Shown piece after piece: positions 8,862 through 16,257 of a stretch of DNA of 20,983 nt. Under the pieces are notes generated by a model. The model ran no database searches. It was not told where the DNA came from and saw only the letters and a list, made by a program, of their open reading frames with translations. How positions within the stretch are numbered: position 1 is the first letter of the stretch; every line of letters begins with the position of its first letter. Position numbers and translations under genes: made by a program. Source of the stretch: Mesostigma viride. Lineage: Eukaryota; Streptophyta; Mesostigmatophyceae; Mesostigmatales; Mesostigmataceae. The stretch covers positions 37,501 to 58,483 of the forward strand of contig RPFO01000546.1 of the NCBI GenBank assembly GCA_009746045.1. Direction: 5' to 3'.

Positions 8862-9204
8862 CCCTGTAGCTCAGTTGCCTAGCCAGATCCCGCACCTGGG
8901 AAGACGCCTGGATGGGCCCTGCGTGTGAGGACGCAACATCCACCTTCTGCATCTTGGATCCAGAGGACCCAGCAGACCCTCCCAGCAGAGCATCTAGGCT
9001 CCCAGAGCCAACCCTGTCTGGGGACCCTCCACCTGTTGACAGTTGAGGGGATTGTTGTGCTGCAGCATGCATGCAATCTTGTGGAATGAGAACATCAGTA
9101 CACCCCTGGTGCTGATCAGAGGTGGCACCCTGCCCAGATTTATCTACATGTGAAGCTGTGTCCCCACAGGGTGTCTCACTATGTACACGGGACTGCTTCA
9201 CTAG
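8785..9204 (-). CDS. Pol N-terminal segment, in frame with gag after a UGA
   Basis: This frame is the direct in-frame continuation of gag beyond its single TGA stop. It codes about 110 residues of low-complexity Ser/Gly/Gln-rich protein with no domain I recognise. At about 8862-8878 the useful frame switches to that of the integrase C-terminus (different phase), and the last 25 or so codons here are probably out-of-frame noise. No zinc-binding or DDE part of integrase is present. The junction near 8870 is the likely scar of the deletion that removed the integrase core and perhaps more. It has no good start codon of its own, which fits expression by readthrough. Confidence 0.6.
   Translation of the reverse strand, partial: LVKQSRVHSETPCGDTASHVDKSGQGATSDQHQGCTDVLIPQDCMHAAAQQSPQLSTGGGSPDRVGSGSLDALLGGSAGSSGSKMQKVDVASSHAGPIQASSQVRDLARQLSYRDASPGSGPSMLEESRQGVCSVETQG
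9145..9185 (-). promoter_or_regulatory. Hairpin downstream of the gag UGA
   Basis: On the minus strand TACAT-A-GTGAG pairs with CTTCAC-ATGTA (one bulged A, one G-U pair). Inside it, CTGTG and CACAG close a GGGA (GNRA-type) tetraloop at 9156-9169. It sits in the readthrough extension, where a stimulatory RNA element is expected. Confidence 0.5.
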
Positions 9205-9207
9205 TCA
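9201..9207 (-). promoter_or_regulatory. Candidate stop-codon readthrough site TGACTAG
   Basis: Gag ends AAG-TGA-CTA-G and the same frame stays open for 139 codons after the TGA. UGA followed by CUA(G) is the best-known leaky stop context in viruses and animals. On the minus strand a hairpin begins about 19 bases after the UGA (9145-9185), with outer stem TACAT/GTGAG and an inner CTGTG-GGGA-CACAG stem. Structures in this position are known to stimulate readthrough. The motif and frame are seen; function is inferred. Confidence 0.7.
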
Positions 9208-10530
9208 CTTCTGATCAGACTGCCCCTTCTTCTTGTTTGGGCAATCCCTCTTCCAGTGACCTTCCTTGCCACAAGCAAAACACTTGCTCTTGCCAGACCC
9301 TCCCCCTGGGGCCTTGCTGTCCTGCTTGTTCTGGTTGCCTGAGGCCTGATTGTTATTCTGCCCCTGGCCACCACCCTTACCCTGCTGATGGCTATTACGG
9401 TTGCCAGACTGGTTCCCCTGATTCTGGTTCCCCTGCTGACCTCCTCCACCACCCTGGTTCTGCTCCTTCTGGGCCTGCTTCCTTCTCCTGCTACCATACC
9501 GTGTCCCAGATGGGGTACGGTTCTTGCCCTGGCTAGCCTGAGACGCTGACCCTCCCTGAGAACTGATACCCTTGCAGGTAGGGACCCGGGTCCTGAAGTT
9601 TAGTATCACACGCTTCAGAGCCCCCCAGGTGCCATCAGTGAGATCACAGAGCTGCCTAGCAGTAGCCCTACCTTCCTCTGACAAGCCCATCTTATCAAAG
9701 AAGTGGTCTGCTGCTGCCCTGACTGTCACACTGAAGCCCTGCTTCTTGCCTGCCTCCACAATCAACTCAAACCTGGCCAGCTCTGCAGCCACCTCACCCT
9801 TGATCTCAAACTCATCAAATTCTCTCTTCTTTTCCATGGTGAGATTGTGGACCCTGTCAGAAAACTCCTCCTTGATGTCATCCAGGAACTGCAGCCAAGT
9901 GTGCCCCTCTTTCAGAGCATGCCTAGCCATGTCATTGACCCTTTCAGACGACCCCTTGTTTGCGGTGGAAGAGTGAAACACCCTGACAATATCCACACCT
10001 GCTGCCACAGAGCCCACAACTAGCTTCATGTCATCAAGCCATTTATCCAGGTTGTCTTGCTTCAAGGGAGGGTTGAGCGCTTTCTGCCCATTCATGACTG
10101 TCACGGCATCAGAAAATGGACGGGTGCCAGGCAACACACTCCCCACACGCACTGGTGGTGCCTGGGGAGGGTCAATCCTAGCCTCTAAACGCTCGGGCAA
10201 GACACCAGACACCCTATCGTGAACAGCAGCTTGCTTTGCAGCGCGCACACCTGGGGTGACGATGGCGTCCTCTTCACCAGGCGTTGTGAGCACCACTGCA
10301 TCCGTAGGTCGCCTGGCACGCTTGACTTTCTCCGCCTCAGCTTGCCCATCACGCCACCGCTTGTGTGTTCTCCCGGCTCTGGGGTCCATCTCTGGGATAG
10401 GTTGCCCAGCTGGCGCCTCCACGCCCCTCTCCTCCATCGCCTCCCCTTCCTCTCCGGCGATGTCCTCCTCTGCCGTTCGCTCCCGTTGCTCCTCGAATGT
10501 CGCCGCGCCCCGGCTTGCCCTCCTAGGCAT
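9205..10530 (-). CDS. gag: Gag with CCHC zinc knuckle (element 1)
   Basis: Structural protein that would package element RNA into particles. The ATG at 10530 starts MPRRASRG, a basic N-terminus; the frame itself is open further upstream to the ORF1 stop. 441 residues: charged, disordered N-terminal third; a helical capsid-like core around LDKWLDDMKLVVGS through LKRVILNFRTR; a Gln/Gly/Asn-rich basic linker; and a zinc knuckle CFACGKEGHWKRDC (CX2CX4HX4C) at residues 417-430, encoded by 9241-9282. The core aligns in pattern with the interrupted gag at 16260-16970. The stop is TGA in the leaky context TGACTAG, in frame with pol. It lies 69 bases after the end of ORF1 and in the same frame. Confidence 0.92.
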   Translation of the reverse strand: MPRRASRGAATFEEQRERTAEEDIAGEEGEAMEERGVEAPAGQPIPEMDPRAGRTHKRWRDGQAEAEKVKRARRPTDAVVLTTPGEEDAIVTPGVRAAKQAAVHDRVSGVLPERLEARIDPPQAPPVRVGSVLPGTRPFSDAVTVMNGQKALNPPLKQDNLDKWLDDMKLVVGSVAAGVDIVRVFHSSTANKGSSERVNDMARHALKEGHTWLQFLDDIKEEFSDRVHNLTMEKKREFDEFEIKGEVAAELARFELIVEAGKKQGFSVTVRAAADHFFDKMGLSEEGRATARQLCDLTDGTWGALKRVILNFRTRVPTCKGISSQGGSASQASQGKNRTPSGTRYGSRRRKQAQKEQNQGGGGGQQGNQNQGNQSGNRNSHQQGKGGGQGQNNNQASGNQNKQDSKAPGGGSGKSKCFACGKEGHWKRDCPNKKKGQSDQK

Positions 10531-10599
10531 TATATACAATGGCTGCGACCTACTTTGCAACAAGAAAACAGCAAACTCTCCACCTATCCTCCACCCCCT

Positions 10600-10602
10600 T
10601 CA
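10600..10602 (-). promoter_or_regulatory. In-frame UGA between ORF1 and gag
   Basis: A single TGA separates ORF1 from gag in one continuous frame. It is followed by AGGGGGTGGAGGATAGGTGG, a G-rich run with four GG or longer tracts that could form a two-layer G-quadruplex. The context is not a classic leaky one. Reinitiation at the gag ATG 69 bases downstream is an equally simple explanation. Confidence 0.35.
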
Positions 10603-11565
10603 AGCCTCGTCTTCAGATGAAGCTTCTCCTGCAACCGGTGCAGGCGCTGGCTCGTGGAACGGCCCCTCCACCGGATTCAATGGCTGCCCCTGGTCGTCGT
10701 GAGTAGGCACAGGCCTAATAACCACCGGAAGCCTCAAACCATACGCGTAATCACGTATCCAGCGAGAACGCCCCCACCTCAGCAAATGAGCCTCACCTAA
10801 ACCAACGTTGTCGTCAATGTGGTAGCGATTAAGCTCGTCCCGCTGCGCCTGCTCACGGCCCTCCTGAGAGCCGTCGCCCTCGTGACGCCTCTGGGCCGGC
10901 TGTACTACCGCCCCTTCCGGCTGATCTACGAAGTCGTAGAAGGCGTCGTCGGCTGAGACCTCTCGACCGCCAACCACGTCGACAGTCAAACTTAGCTGGT
11001 TTAACTCTCGGCGAGAATGTGGAGTATCCCGACTGGTGTAGATGGAGAAGGGATTAAGAGTAATGAAGACACGATCCGCAGCGCCTCTGGTCAACTCTAA
11101 GACAGAGTGCGCCAGATTCTGGCACTCTGCCACCAACGCCTGCGTACTGCCACGAACGATGGCCTCCCGCCTGTCTCGGGCGACCTGCACCACGTTTGGC
11201 ACGCCGGTGTAGTCGTCCCCAAGGCGGAGATTGGCGACAAGGTCGTTTATCTCTCGGGCACCCCCGAGGCTTATGGCAATTATCTGCAAAAGCAGAGTGA
11301 CCACCTGCTCAAACGCGAATGCGTTTGTGTGGCCAGCCCGCCAGGACGCTGGCAGCCTTCTGATGATTTCCGCGAGGTCCTCGCGAAATCTCAGCAGCTG
11401 CTCGGCCGCTCCTCGGACGTACTCGCCCGGCGCCGACACCGCTCTAATATTCCGGCGCACTTCCTCCGAGTCCTCGTGCCCTCCTGCGGGTACTGGACTG
11501 GACGCCGCTACCGTTGCCGCACGCGCAAAGGTGTTTGTCCTAGCTTCAGAGTCCGAATTCGACAT
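10600..11565 (-). CDS. ORF1 upstream of gag, unrecognised
   Basis: 321 residues from ATG 11565, only 24 bases inside the 5' LTR; the frame is open back into the LTR, but that part has no ATG start. I do not recognise a family. Visible features: an acidic/Ser N-terminus (MSNSDSEARTN), a mainly helical middle with a hydrophobic stretch (VVTLLLQIIAISLGG), and an acidic C-terminus ending EASSEDEA. No zinc finger, protease or nuclease motif is seen. It ends in TGA, after which the same frame stays open for 23 codons to the gag ATG. Copia elements normally begin with gag, so this is an extra gene or an extra N-terminal gag domain. Its length, intact frame and position in a young element argue that it is real. 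Confidence 0.75.
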   Translation of the reverse strand: MSNSDSEARTNTFARAATVAASSPVPAGGHEDSEEVRRNIRAVSAPGEYVRGAAEQLLRFREDLAEIIRRLPASWRAGHTNAFAFEQVVTLLLQIIAISLGGAREINDLVANLRLGDDYTGVPNVVQVARDRREAIVRGSTQALVAECQNLAHSVLELTRGAADRVFITLNPFSIYTSRDTPHSRRELNQLSLTVDVVGGREVSADDAFYDFVDQPEGAVVQPAQRRHEGDGSQEGREQAQRDELNRYHIDDNVGLGEAHLLRWGRSRWIRDYAYGLRLPVVIRPVPTHDDQGQPLNPVEGPFHEPAPAPVAGEASSEDEA

Positions 11566-11567
11566 AT

Positions 11568-11577
11568 CCGTCGACCA
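11568..11577 (-). other. Weak candidate primer-binding site
   Basis: TGGTCGACGG on the minus strand lies 12 bases inside the 5' LTR and begins with TGG, as expected for pairing with a tRNA 3' CCA end. It ends almost at the ORF1 ATG, so the leader is unusually short. I cannot name the tRNA. Confidence 0.25.
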
Positions 11578-11589
11578 GACTGTAATACG

Positions 11590-12232
11590 ATTTAGATGAA
11601 CGCGGATCAGTGAGTTTCTGGTCTTCCCAAGATGTGATGAATGGAGCCATGGTTTCAACCAGCGACTTTTAACCTTTACCACAGTTGCCTCACTACCCTG
11701 TGGTCACTAGCCTGAGGCGGCAGTACCCACGGACGGTGTTGGGAAAGACGCTTGGCCACTGCTGTGTCCGAGCCTTTCTAGGTCTCACCATTGCTGCCAG
11801 GCCTTGCACGCCTTGGCAGGTCCGCCACTGTCAATTTCCTTGGTTGCATCAATCCAGGACGTCTGTCCTTCCATGAATGACAGTAACGCTCTGGATTTAT
11901 CCGTCATGACAAGTACCCATCCATCCCAGGCCTGCAGGACTGCCAGTCCTGAAGTCCTGTGACATTCTTGGTACCATCAACCAATATTGACCACAGTACC
12001 TCCTAGTGACAGTCGGTCCTGTGACACGTAACGTGTGATGGTTCACCCAACACTGCCACGTGCCCTGTCCCTCACGTGTCCTTAGTCCTGGTACTGCTGT
12101 AGCGTCCGGCGGCATTACTTCGGGACTTGATAACCCTCAAGTTCCTTGTCCAAATGAGGCGTTTAGCACGGCGTTGGAAAGGCCACTTCAAGTATGATAT
12201 GCTTAGCATATTGCATCACCAATATGCTAACT
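11590..12232 (-). repeat. 5' LTR of element 1
   Basis: 643 bp, two differences from the 3' LTR. On the minus strand it should carry the promoter. The CACGTG pair and the ACACGTaACGTGT palindrome are conserved here too (about 12024-12076), and GGATAAATCC near 11893-11902 is a possible weak TATA element. The termini are the same as in the 3' copy. Confidence 0.93.
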
Positions 12233-12237
12233 ATAAG
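12233..12237. repeat. Target-site duplication ATAAG (right copy)
   Basis: Exact match to 4678-4682, directly after the terminal CTAACT of element 1. Confidence 0.8.
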
Positions 12238-12364
12238 CTCTATTTCCTGAGTTTGGCCGGGAAATTCGTCCGCAAACGTACAGTAAATTGCAAGCACGGG
12301 TGCAAAGCCGCCATGGCTAAGTCGTGCATTTCCGAAACGCGCACGGTGCCAATTCACGCACTTC

Positions 12365-12634
12365 AGGTTGCACGGTGTGGTCGTGCGATTCTGAGAAGTG
12401 CGCACCCGGGGGGAAACCGGCCCCTTGCGCACTCCCTAGTTACGCACTCCCTAGTAAAGTCGATAGATTGCGTACCTACACCTTTGGAAATGGCATTGTT
12501 TTCTTTCAAACGCACACTCCAGGTTGCGCGCGGTGTGGTTGTGCGATTCTGAGAAGTGCGCACCCGGGGGGAAACCGGCCCCTTGCGCACTCCCTAGTTA
12601 CGCACTCCCTAGTAAAGTCGATAGATTGCGTACC
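12365..12634. repeat. Tandem duplication, two copies of about 112 bp
   Basis: Copies at 12365-12476 and 12521-12634 begin AGGTTGC and end GCGTACCT, and are nearly identical apart from a few changes near the start. They are separated by 44 bp of unrelated sequence. Inside each, CGCACTCCCTAGT occurs twice in a row. Open frames through the copies are repeat-driven, and I do not treat them as genes. Confidence 0.85.
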
Positions 12635-12764
12635 TTGGGAGACGGCATTATTAGTACTTACATATGTGTCAGAGACGGTATTAGTACATAAGTGTCAGAT
12701 GAGGGTACACATGTATCGGCTTCGTTGTGGATCACGCCACTAAAATGACTAAATACAGTAAGCT

Positions 12765-13075
12765 TACATACCAAGCGCCGACACTTAGCGTGTGGCATGG
12801 CAGTACATAGACCGAAGTGGAGCGTGACCCACAACGACGTTGTGGGTCACGCCACCACATAGATGTAGATACCAAGCGCCGACACGGCGTGTGGCAGTAG
12901 ACCGAAGTGGAGCGTGACCCACAACGACGTTGTGGGTCACGCCACTAGCTACATACCAACGACACTTAGCGTGTGGCAGACTGGTAGTAGAGCATGTACC
13001 GGGCTGTTTCTACTACATAATACACCCGGCGTGTACACCTGTGTACACCCGTAGTGTACACCCGTGTGCACCCAC
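12765..13075. repeat. 90-bp repeats each with a perfect 15-bp-arm hairpin
   Basis: Hairpins at 12822-12852 and 12912-12942 each have arms GCGTGACCCACAACG and its complement around a single A. They sit in a 90-bp repeated unit (ACCAAGCGCCGACAC...GTGGCAGTA...ACCGAAGTGGA). A half-site CGTTGTGGATCACGCCAC lies near 12723, and a further ACACTTAGCGTGTGGCA recurs near 12961. From about 13020 the palindrome GTGTACACC is repeated three to four times. Confidence 0.8.
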
Positions 13076-13193
13076 TTACAGGCGGACTTGTGGATGATCA
13101 ATTATATTTGTTCCTTTTAAAAATGATGATTTAATGTTTATAAATTGCAAGCTAAGATCAAGTGATAATGTATTGTAATTGTTGTACTATCTC

Positions 13194-13275
13194 CGACAGG
13201 ACAACAGCTATCTATCAATGACCGACAGGACAAACAGCTATCTATCATCATTGATAGATAGCTGTTGTCCTGTCG
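13194..13275. repeat. 28-bp perfect inverted repeat with an internal third copy
   Basis: Arms at 13194-13221 and 13248-13275 (beginning CGACAGGACAACAGC) are perfect complements around a 26-base loop. The loop itself holds a third, direct copy (ACCGACAGGACAAACAGCTA). It may be a small foldback element or a hairpin RNA source. Confidence 0.8.
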
Positions 13276-13279
13276 TACG

Positions 13280-14040
13280 TACACGTGTATGTAGTATGTA
13301 ATGCGTGCGCCGGACGAGGGTACACGCCGGTTCACGATGATCAAGTGTGAAAAATACGTACACCGCGCCCACAATTTTTTTGGTACATGCACGTTATGCA
13401 CGTCCGATCCACGATTAGTACTTTACATATTAATGTGAGGATTTCGCACAAGCCATCGTCAATGATGCTATGCTTTCAGTACATATAAACAGTCCAAGCG
13501 AACACATTATATTTCATGAGCCTGTCGGGCAAAATTAATTTTGGCGTGTATGCCAAATTTTAACACGTCGATATGCCATGGCGGACCTGGTACTACGTAC
13601 TGTACGTACCGGTGGCAGCCCTTACGCACCTTTCGTAAATACGAGGAAGCCAGACGTAATAACTGAGGATCGATCCATTTCAGACTTCTGACTTCCGCCG
13701 CATCCTTTTTAACCGCAACGCGTCAGTTCATTATTGGCCCCTACATCGAGGGTACCCCATGTTTGTTGCGTTTCTCCCTCGTTGCGGAACCGCAAAATCG
13801 GTGAGTGCCTTTTGCGGAACTGGCTATGGCGATTCTTCCTGACCCCGTATCTTTCTGTAGACATAAGCTTTTACGCAACGGAAGGTGGCGTTGGGTAGCC
13901 CTACACTTCCTTCATATAAATACGTCATTTAATTTTTTTTGATTAGTTGCGTAACTAGTTGCGTTACCGCGGGTTGGTACTGTAGTGTGACGAACCGATT
14001 TGCCTCAGTGGGCAAAAGGTTCCGGCATTATTTAACCTAA
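13280..14040. other. Gene-free stretch
   Basis: I see no open frame of note and no repeat beyond short echoes such as TTGCGGAAC (near 13783 and 13812). No RNA gene is recognised. Confidence 0.5.
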
Positions 14041-14043
14041 CTG

Positions 14044-15010
14044 GTAGGTAGGTAGGTAGGTAGGTAGGTAGGTAGGTAGGTAGGTAGGTAGGTAGGTAGG
14101 TAGGTAGGTAGGTAGGTAGGTAGGTAGGTAGGTAGGTAGGTAGGTAGGTAGGTAGGTGGGTAGGTGGGTAGGTAGATAGGTAGGTAGGTAGGTAGGTAGG
14201 TAGGTAGGTAGGTAGGTAGGTAGGTAGTAGGTAGGTAGGTAGGTAGGTAGGTAGGTAGGTAGGTAGGTAGGTAGGTAGGTAGGTAGGTAGGGTATGTGGG
14301 TAGGTAGGTAGGTATGTGGGTGGGTAGGTAGGTAGGTAGGTAGGTAGGTAGGTAGGTAGGTAGGTAGGTAGGTAGGTAGGTAGGTAGGTAGGTAGGTAGG
14401 TAGGTAGGTAGGTAGGTAGGTAGGTAGGTAGGTAGGTAGGTAGGTAGGTAGGTAGGTAGGTAGGAAGGTAGGTAGGCAGGCAGGCAGGCAGGCAGGTAGG
14501 TAGGTAGGTAGGTAGGTAGGTAGGTAGGTAGGTAGGTAGGTAGGTAGGTAGGTAGGTAGGTAGGTAGGTAGGTAGGTAGGTAGGTAGGTAGGTAGGTAGG
14601 TTTGTATGTATGTATGTGTGTATGTATGTATGTATGTATGTATGTATGTATGTATGTATGTATGTATGTATGTATGTATGTATGTATGTATGTATGTATG
14701 TATGTGTATGTATGTATGTATGTATGTATGTATGTATGTATGTATGTATGTATGTATGTATGTATGTATGTATGTATGTATGTATGTATGTATGTATGTA
14801 TGTATGTATGTATGTATGTATGTATGTTATGTATGTATGTATGTATGTATGTATGTATGTAGGTATGTATGTATGTATGTAGGTATGTATGTAGGTAGGT
14901 AGGTAGGTAGGTAGGTAGGTAGGTAGGTAGGTAGGTAGGTAGGTAGGTAGGTAGGTAGGTAGGTAGGTAGGTAGGTAGGTAGGTAGGTAGGTAGGTAGGT
15001 AGGTAGGTAG
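14044..15010. repeat. Compound microsatellite (GGTA)n-(TATG)n-(GGTA)n
   Basis: About 560 bp of GGTA repeats (14044-14601) with a few point changes and a short GGCA patch near 14474-14496, then about 290 bp of TATG repeats (14603-14890), then GGTA again to 15010. The long minus-strand open frame through it reads as YLPT and HTYI repeats and arises only because a 4-bp repeat lacks stops. It abuts the AGTTAG end of the next element exactly. Confidence 0.97.
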
Positions 15011-15097
15011 AGTTAGTCTCCATGCTTTGCTGCAGACTAAGTCTCAAAGGCATTGTGAATACAACGCATGAATAAGCCTTGTAAACATACGTTAGTT
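15011..15097 (+). repeat. LTR-end fragment, inverted relative to 17349-17435
   Basis: Starts AGTTAGTCTCCATGC and matches the reverse complement of about 17349-17435 with about 4-5 differences in 87 bp (for example GCTGCAGAC vs GCTGTAGAC). Similarity then stops. The AGTTAG start equals the LTR ends of elements 1 and 2, so this is probably the 5' end of element 3's LTR or a chimaera of it. The 3' limit of that LTR was not found. Confidence 0.7.
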
Positions 15098-15462
15098 GTA
15101 AAGCATTACAAATGATGCTGGGCAGGGCTCGGAAAAATACTGTCGGAACGACACATTGAAATAAACGTATGCATTTATTCTGTCCCGGTGTTCTGTTATG
15201 CAATATATCAGTTTGCTGCACGTGATGTTGATTACCTGGATGCGGACAATGAATCCGGCGAGACTCATGTCGCTGGGCACAATGGTTGCCACAATGGTTG
15301 CAGTCTTGCCATGGGTTGTTCAGATATAACCATGGCAGACTTAAGTTTGGCGTCTGGTGTCTGGAAGGTTCCATGTGCACAACGCATAGTGCATTGCCAT
15401 ACTTGTAACGACAGTGCAGAATAAGGTTTCTAGGCATCTCTAGAAGGTTGACGCTGTAAATG

Positions 15463-15470
15463 TATAAATT
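15463..15470 (+). promoter_or_regulatory. Possible TATA box
   Basis: TATAAATT about 100 bp upstream of the gag ATG at 15566. The spacing suits a core promoter in an LTR, but there is no other support. Confidence 0.3.
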
Positions 15471-15605
15471 AAGGCAATAAACAGCGGCCAAGGAGCCGCA
15501 GCAATTGCAACCAAACCATTCCAAAGTCATTCTCAACTCGTACTCTTAATCACACTTTTTTTTCCATGGCTCGTGGCCGTGCTGCGCCAAGCGCTGAGAC
15601 TGACG

Positions 15606-15610
15606 CCATG
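15606..15610. repeat. Target-site duplication CCATG (left)
   Basis: CCATG directly precedes the first AGTTAGG palindrome and recurs at 16258-16262, directly after the second. Neither palindrome alone has a flanking duplication. Confidence 0.85.
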
Positions 15611-15816
15611 AGTTAGGTTAATATTGTGCGGAAACCTTTTTGCCACTTGGGCTACTCAGGTTCCGCACAATATTACCGGCGATAACCACTCGCCGGACAC
15701 TCAAGTTCACACCGGTGTGAACTTGAGTGTCCGGCGAGTGGTTATCGCCGGTAATATTGTGCGGAACCTGAGTAGCCCAAGTGGCAAAAAGGTTTCCGCA
15801 CAATATTAACCTAACT
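15611..15816. repeat. Perfect 206-bp palindrome (copy 1)
   Basis: Two 103-bp arms are exact reverse complements, centred between 15713 and 15714 in CACC|GGTG. Each arm is itself folded: AATATTGTGCGGAA near the outside is the inverse of TTCCGCACAATATT further in, followed by a GGCGA...TCGCC stem. It reads the same on both strands. Confidence 0.97.
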
Positions 15817-15841
15817 AAGACCTGGATCCTTGCGGGGCGCA

Positions 15842-15852
15842 GGTTCGAATCC
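15842..15852 (+). other. B-box-like motif in the miniature element
   Basis: GGTTCGAATCC is an exact match to the polymerase III B-box consensus, preceded by GATCCTTGCGGGGCGCA, which resembles the variable-arm and T-stem side of a class II tRNA. The 3' side (CCACT) does not pair with GCAGG, so it is not an intact T-arm. It may be a tRNA-derived fragment. Confidence 0.35.
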
Positions 15853-15854
15853 AC

Positions 15855-15890
15855 TCGGAAGCGGATTATTTGGGGAATAATTCGTTCCGA
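15855..15890. repeat. Imperfect hairpin in the core of the miniature element
   Basis: TCGGAA...ATTATT pairs with AATAAT...TTCCGA around a TGGGG loop, with mismatches in the middle. It directly follows the B-box-like motif. Confidence 0.55.
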
Positions 15891-15916
15891 TTTGGCACCC
15901 GGCTCTAATCATATGC

Positions 15917-15996
15917 GCACCAAGGAGATGCTCATATTCGATCATATTCATATCGATATTTGCACCAACGAGATGCTTATATTCGATCATATTCAT
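15917..15996 (+). repeat. 35-bp direct repeat in the core
   Basis: GCACCAASGAGATGCTYATA followed by TTCGATCATATTCAT occurs at 15917-15951 and 15962-15996, 45 bp apart with two differences. Confidence 0.85.
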
Positions 15997-16051
15997 GCAT
16001 ACGGGTGTTCCGAGCCTAGTGATTCGTCCTCGCCCCAAGAGGCTAGGTTTT

Positions 16052-16257
16052 AGTTAGGTTAATATTGTGCGGAAACCTTTTTGCCACTTGGGCTACTCAG
16101 GTTCCGCACAATATTACCGGCGATAACCACTCGCCGGACACTCAAGTTCACACCGGTGTGAACTTGAGTGTCCGGCGAGTGGTTATCGCCGGTAATATTG
16201 TGCGGAACCTGAGTAGCCCAAGTGGCAAAAAGGTTTCCGCACAATATTAACCTAACT
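16052..16257. repeat. Perfect 206-bp palindrome (copy 2)
   Basis: Base-for-base identical to copy 1 at 15611-15816. It is followed directly by the right CCATG at 16258-16262, whose ATG restarts the gag frame. Confidence 0.97.

Larger units (their letters stand above)
4683..12232 (-). mobile_element. Element 1: Copia-related LTR retrotransposon, 7.55 kb, integrase core missing
   Basis: Two 643-bp direct repeats (4683-5325 and 11590-12232), offset by 6907 bp, differ at only two positions (5012 G vs 11919 A; 5228 T vs 12135 C). The flanks carry an exact 5-bp duplication, so the whole is one insertion. Coding order on the minus strand is ORF1, gag, UGA, pol (integrase C-terminus, retropepsin-like, RT, RNase H). 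RT upstream of RNase H with integrase upstream of RT places it near Copia. The integrase catalytic core is absent, and a frame break separates RT from RNase H, so this copy is not autonomous. The near-identical LTRs indicate recent insertion. LTR ends are AG..AT rather than TG..CA. Confidence 0.93.
15611..16257. mobile_element. 647-bp miniature element with palindromic terminal repeats
   Basis: Two identical 206-bp repeats (15611-15816, 16052-16257) flank a 235-bp core, and one 5-bp duplication (CCATG) bounds the whole. This is the layout of a terminal-repeat retrotransposon in miniature: LTR, short non-coding core, LTR. Its ends AGTTAGG...CCTAACT match the AG..CT ends of elements 1 and 2, so it was probably mobilised by the same machinery. 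Unusually, each terminal repeat is a perfect palindrome, so its orientation cannot be assigned. The core holds a B-box-like motif, a hairpin and a duplicated 35-mer, and no coding capacity. Confidence 0.85.

Noticed and set aside
12127-12743. Open frames of about 140 codons over the tandem duplication
   Set aside because: The predicted proteins merely repeat the duplicated DNA and start inside the LTR of element 1.
14037-15536. A 499-codon minus-strand open frame
   Set aside because: Most of it is YLPT/HTYI repeats forced by the stop-free tetranucleotide array; the N-terminal part has no recognisable domain.
15611-15816. Palindrome as a library or assembly chimaera
   Set aside because: The two palindromes have different inner flanks, non-palindromic surroundings and a shared exact CCATG duplication, which an artefact would not produce.
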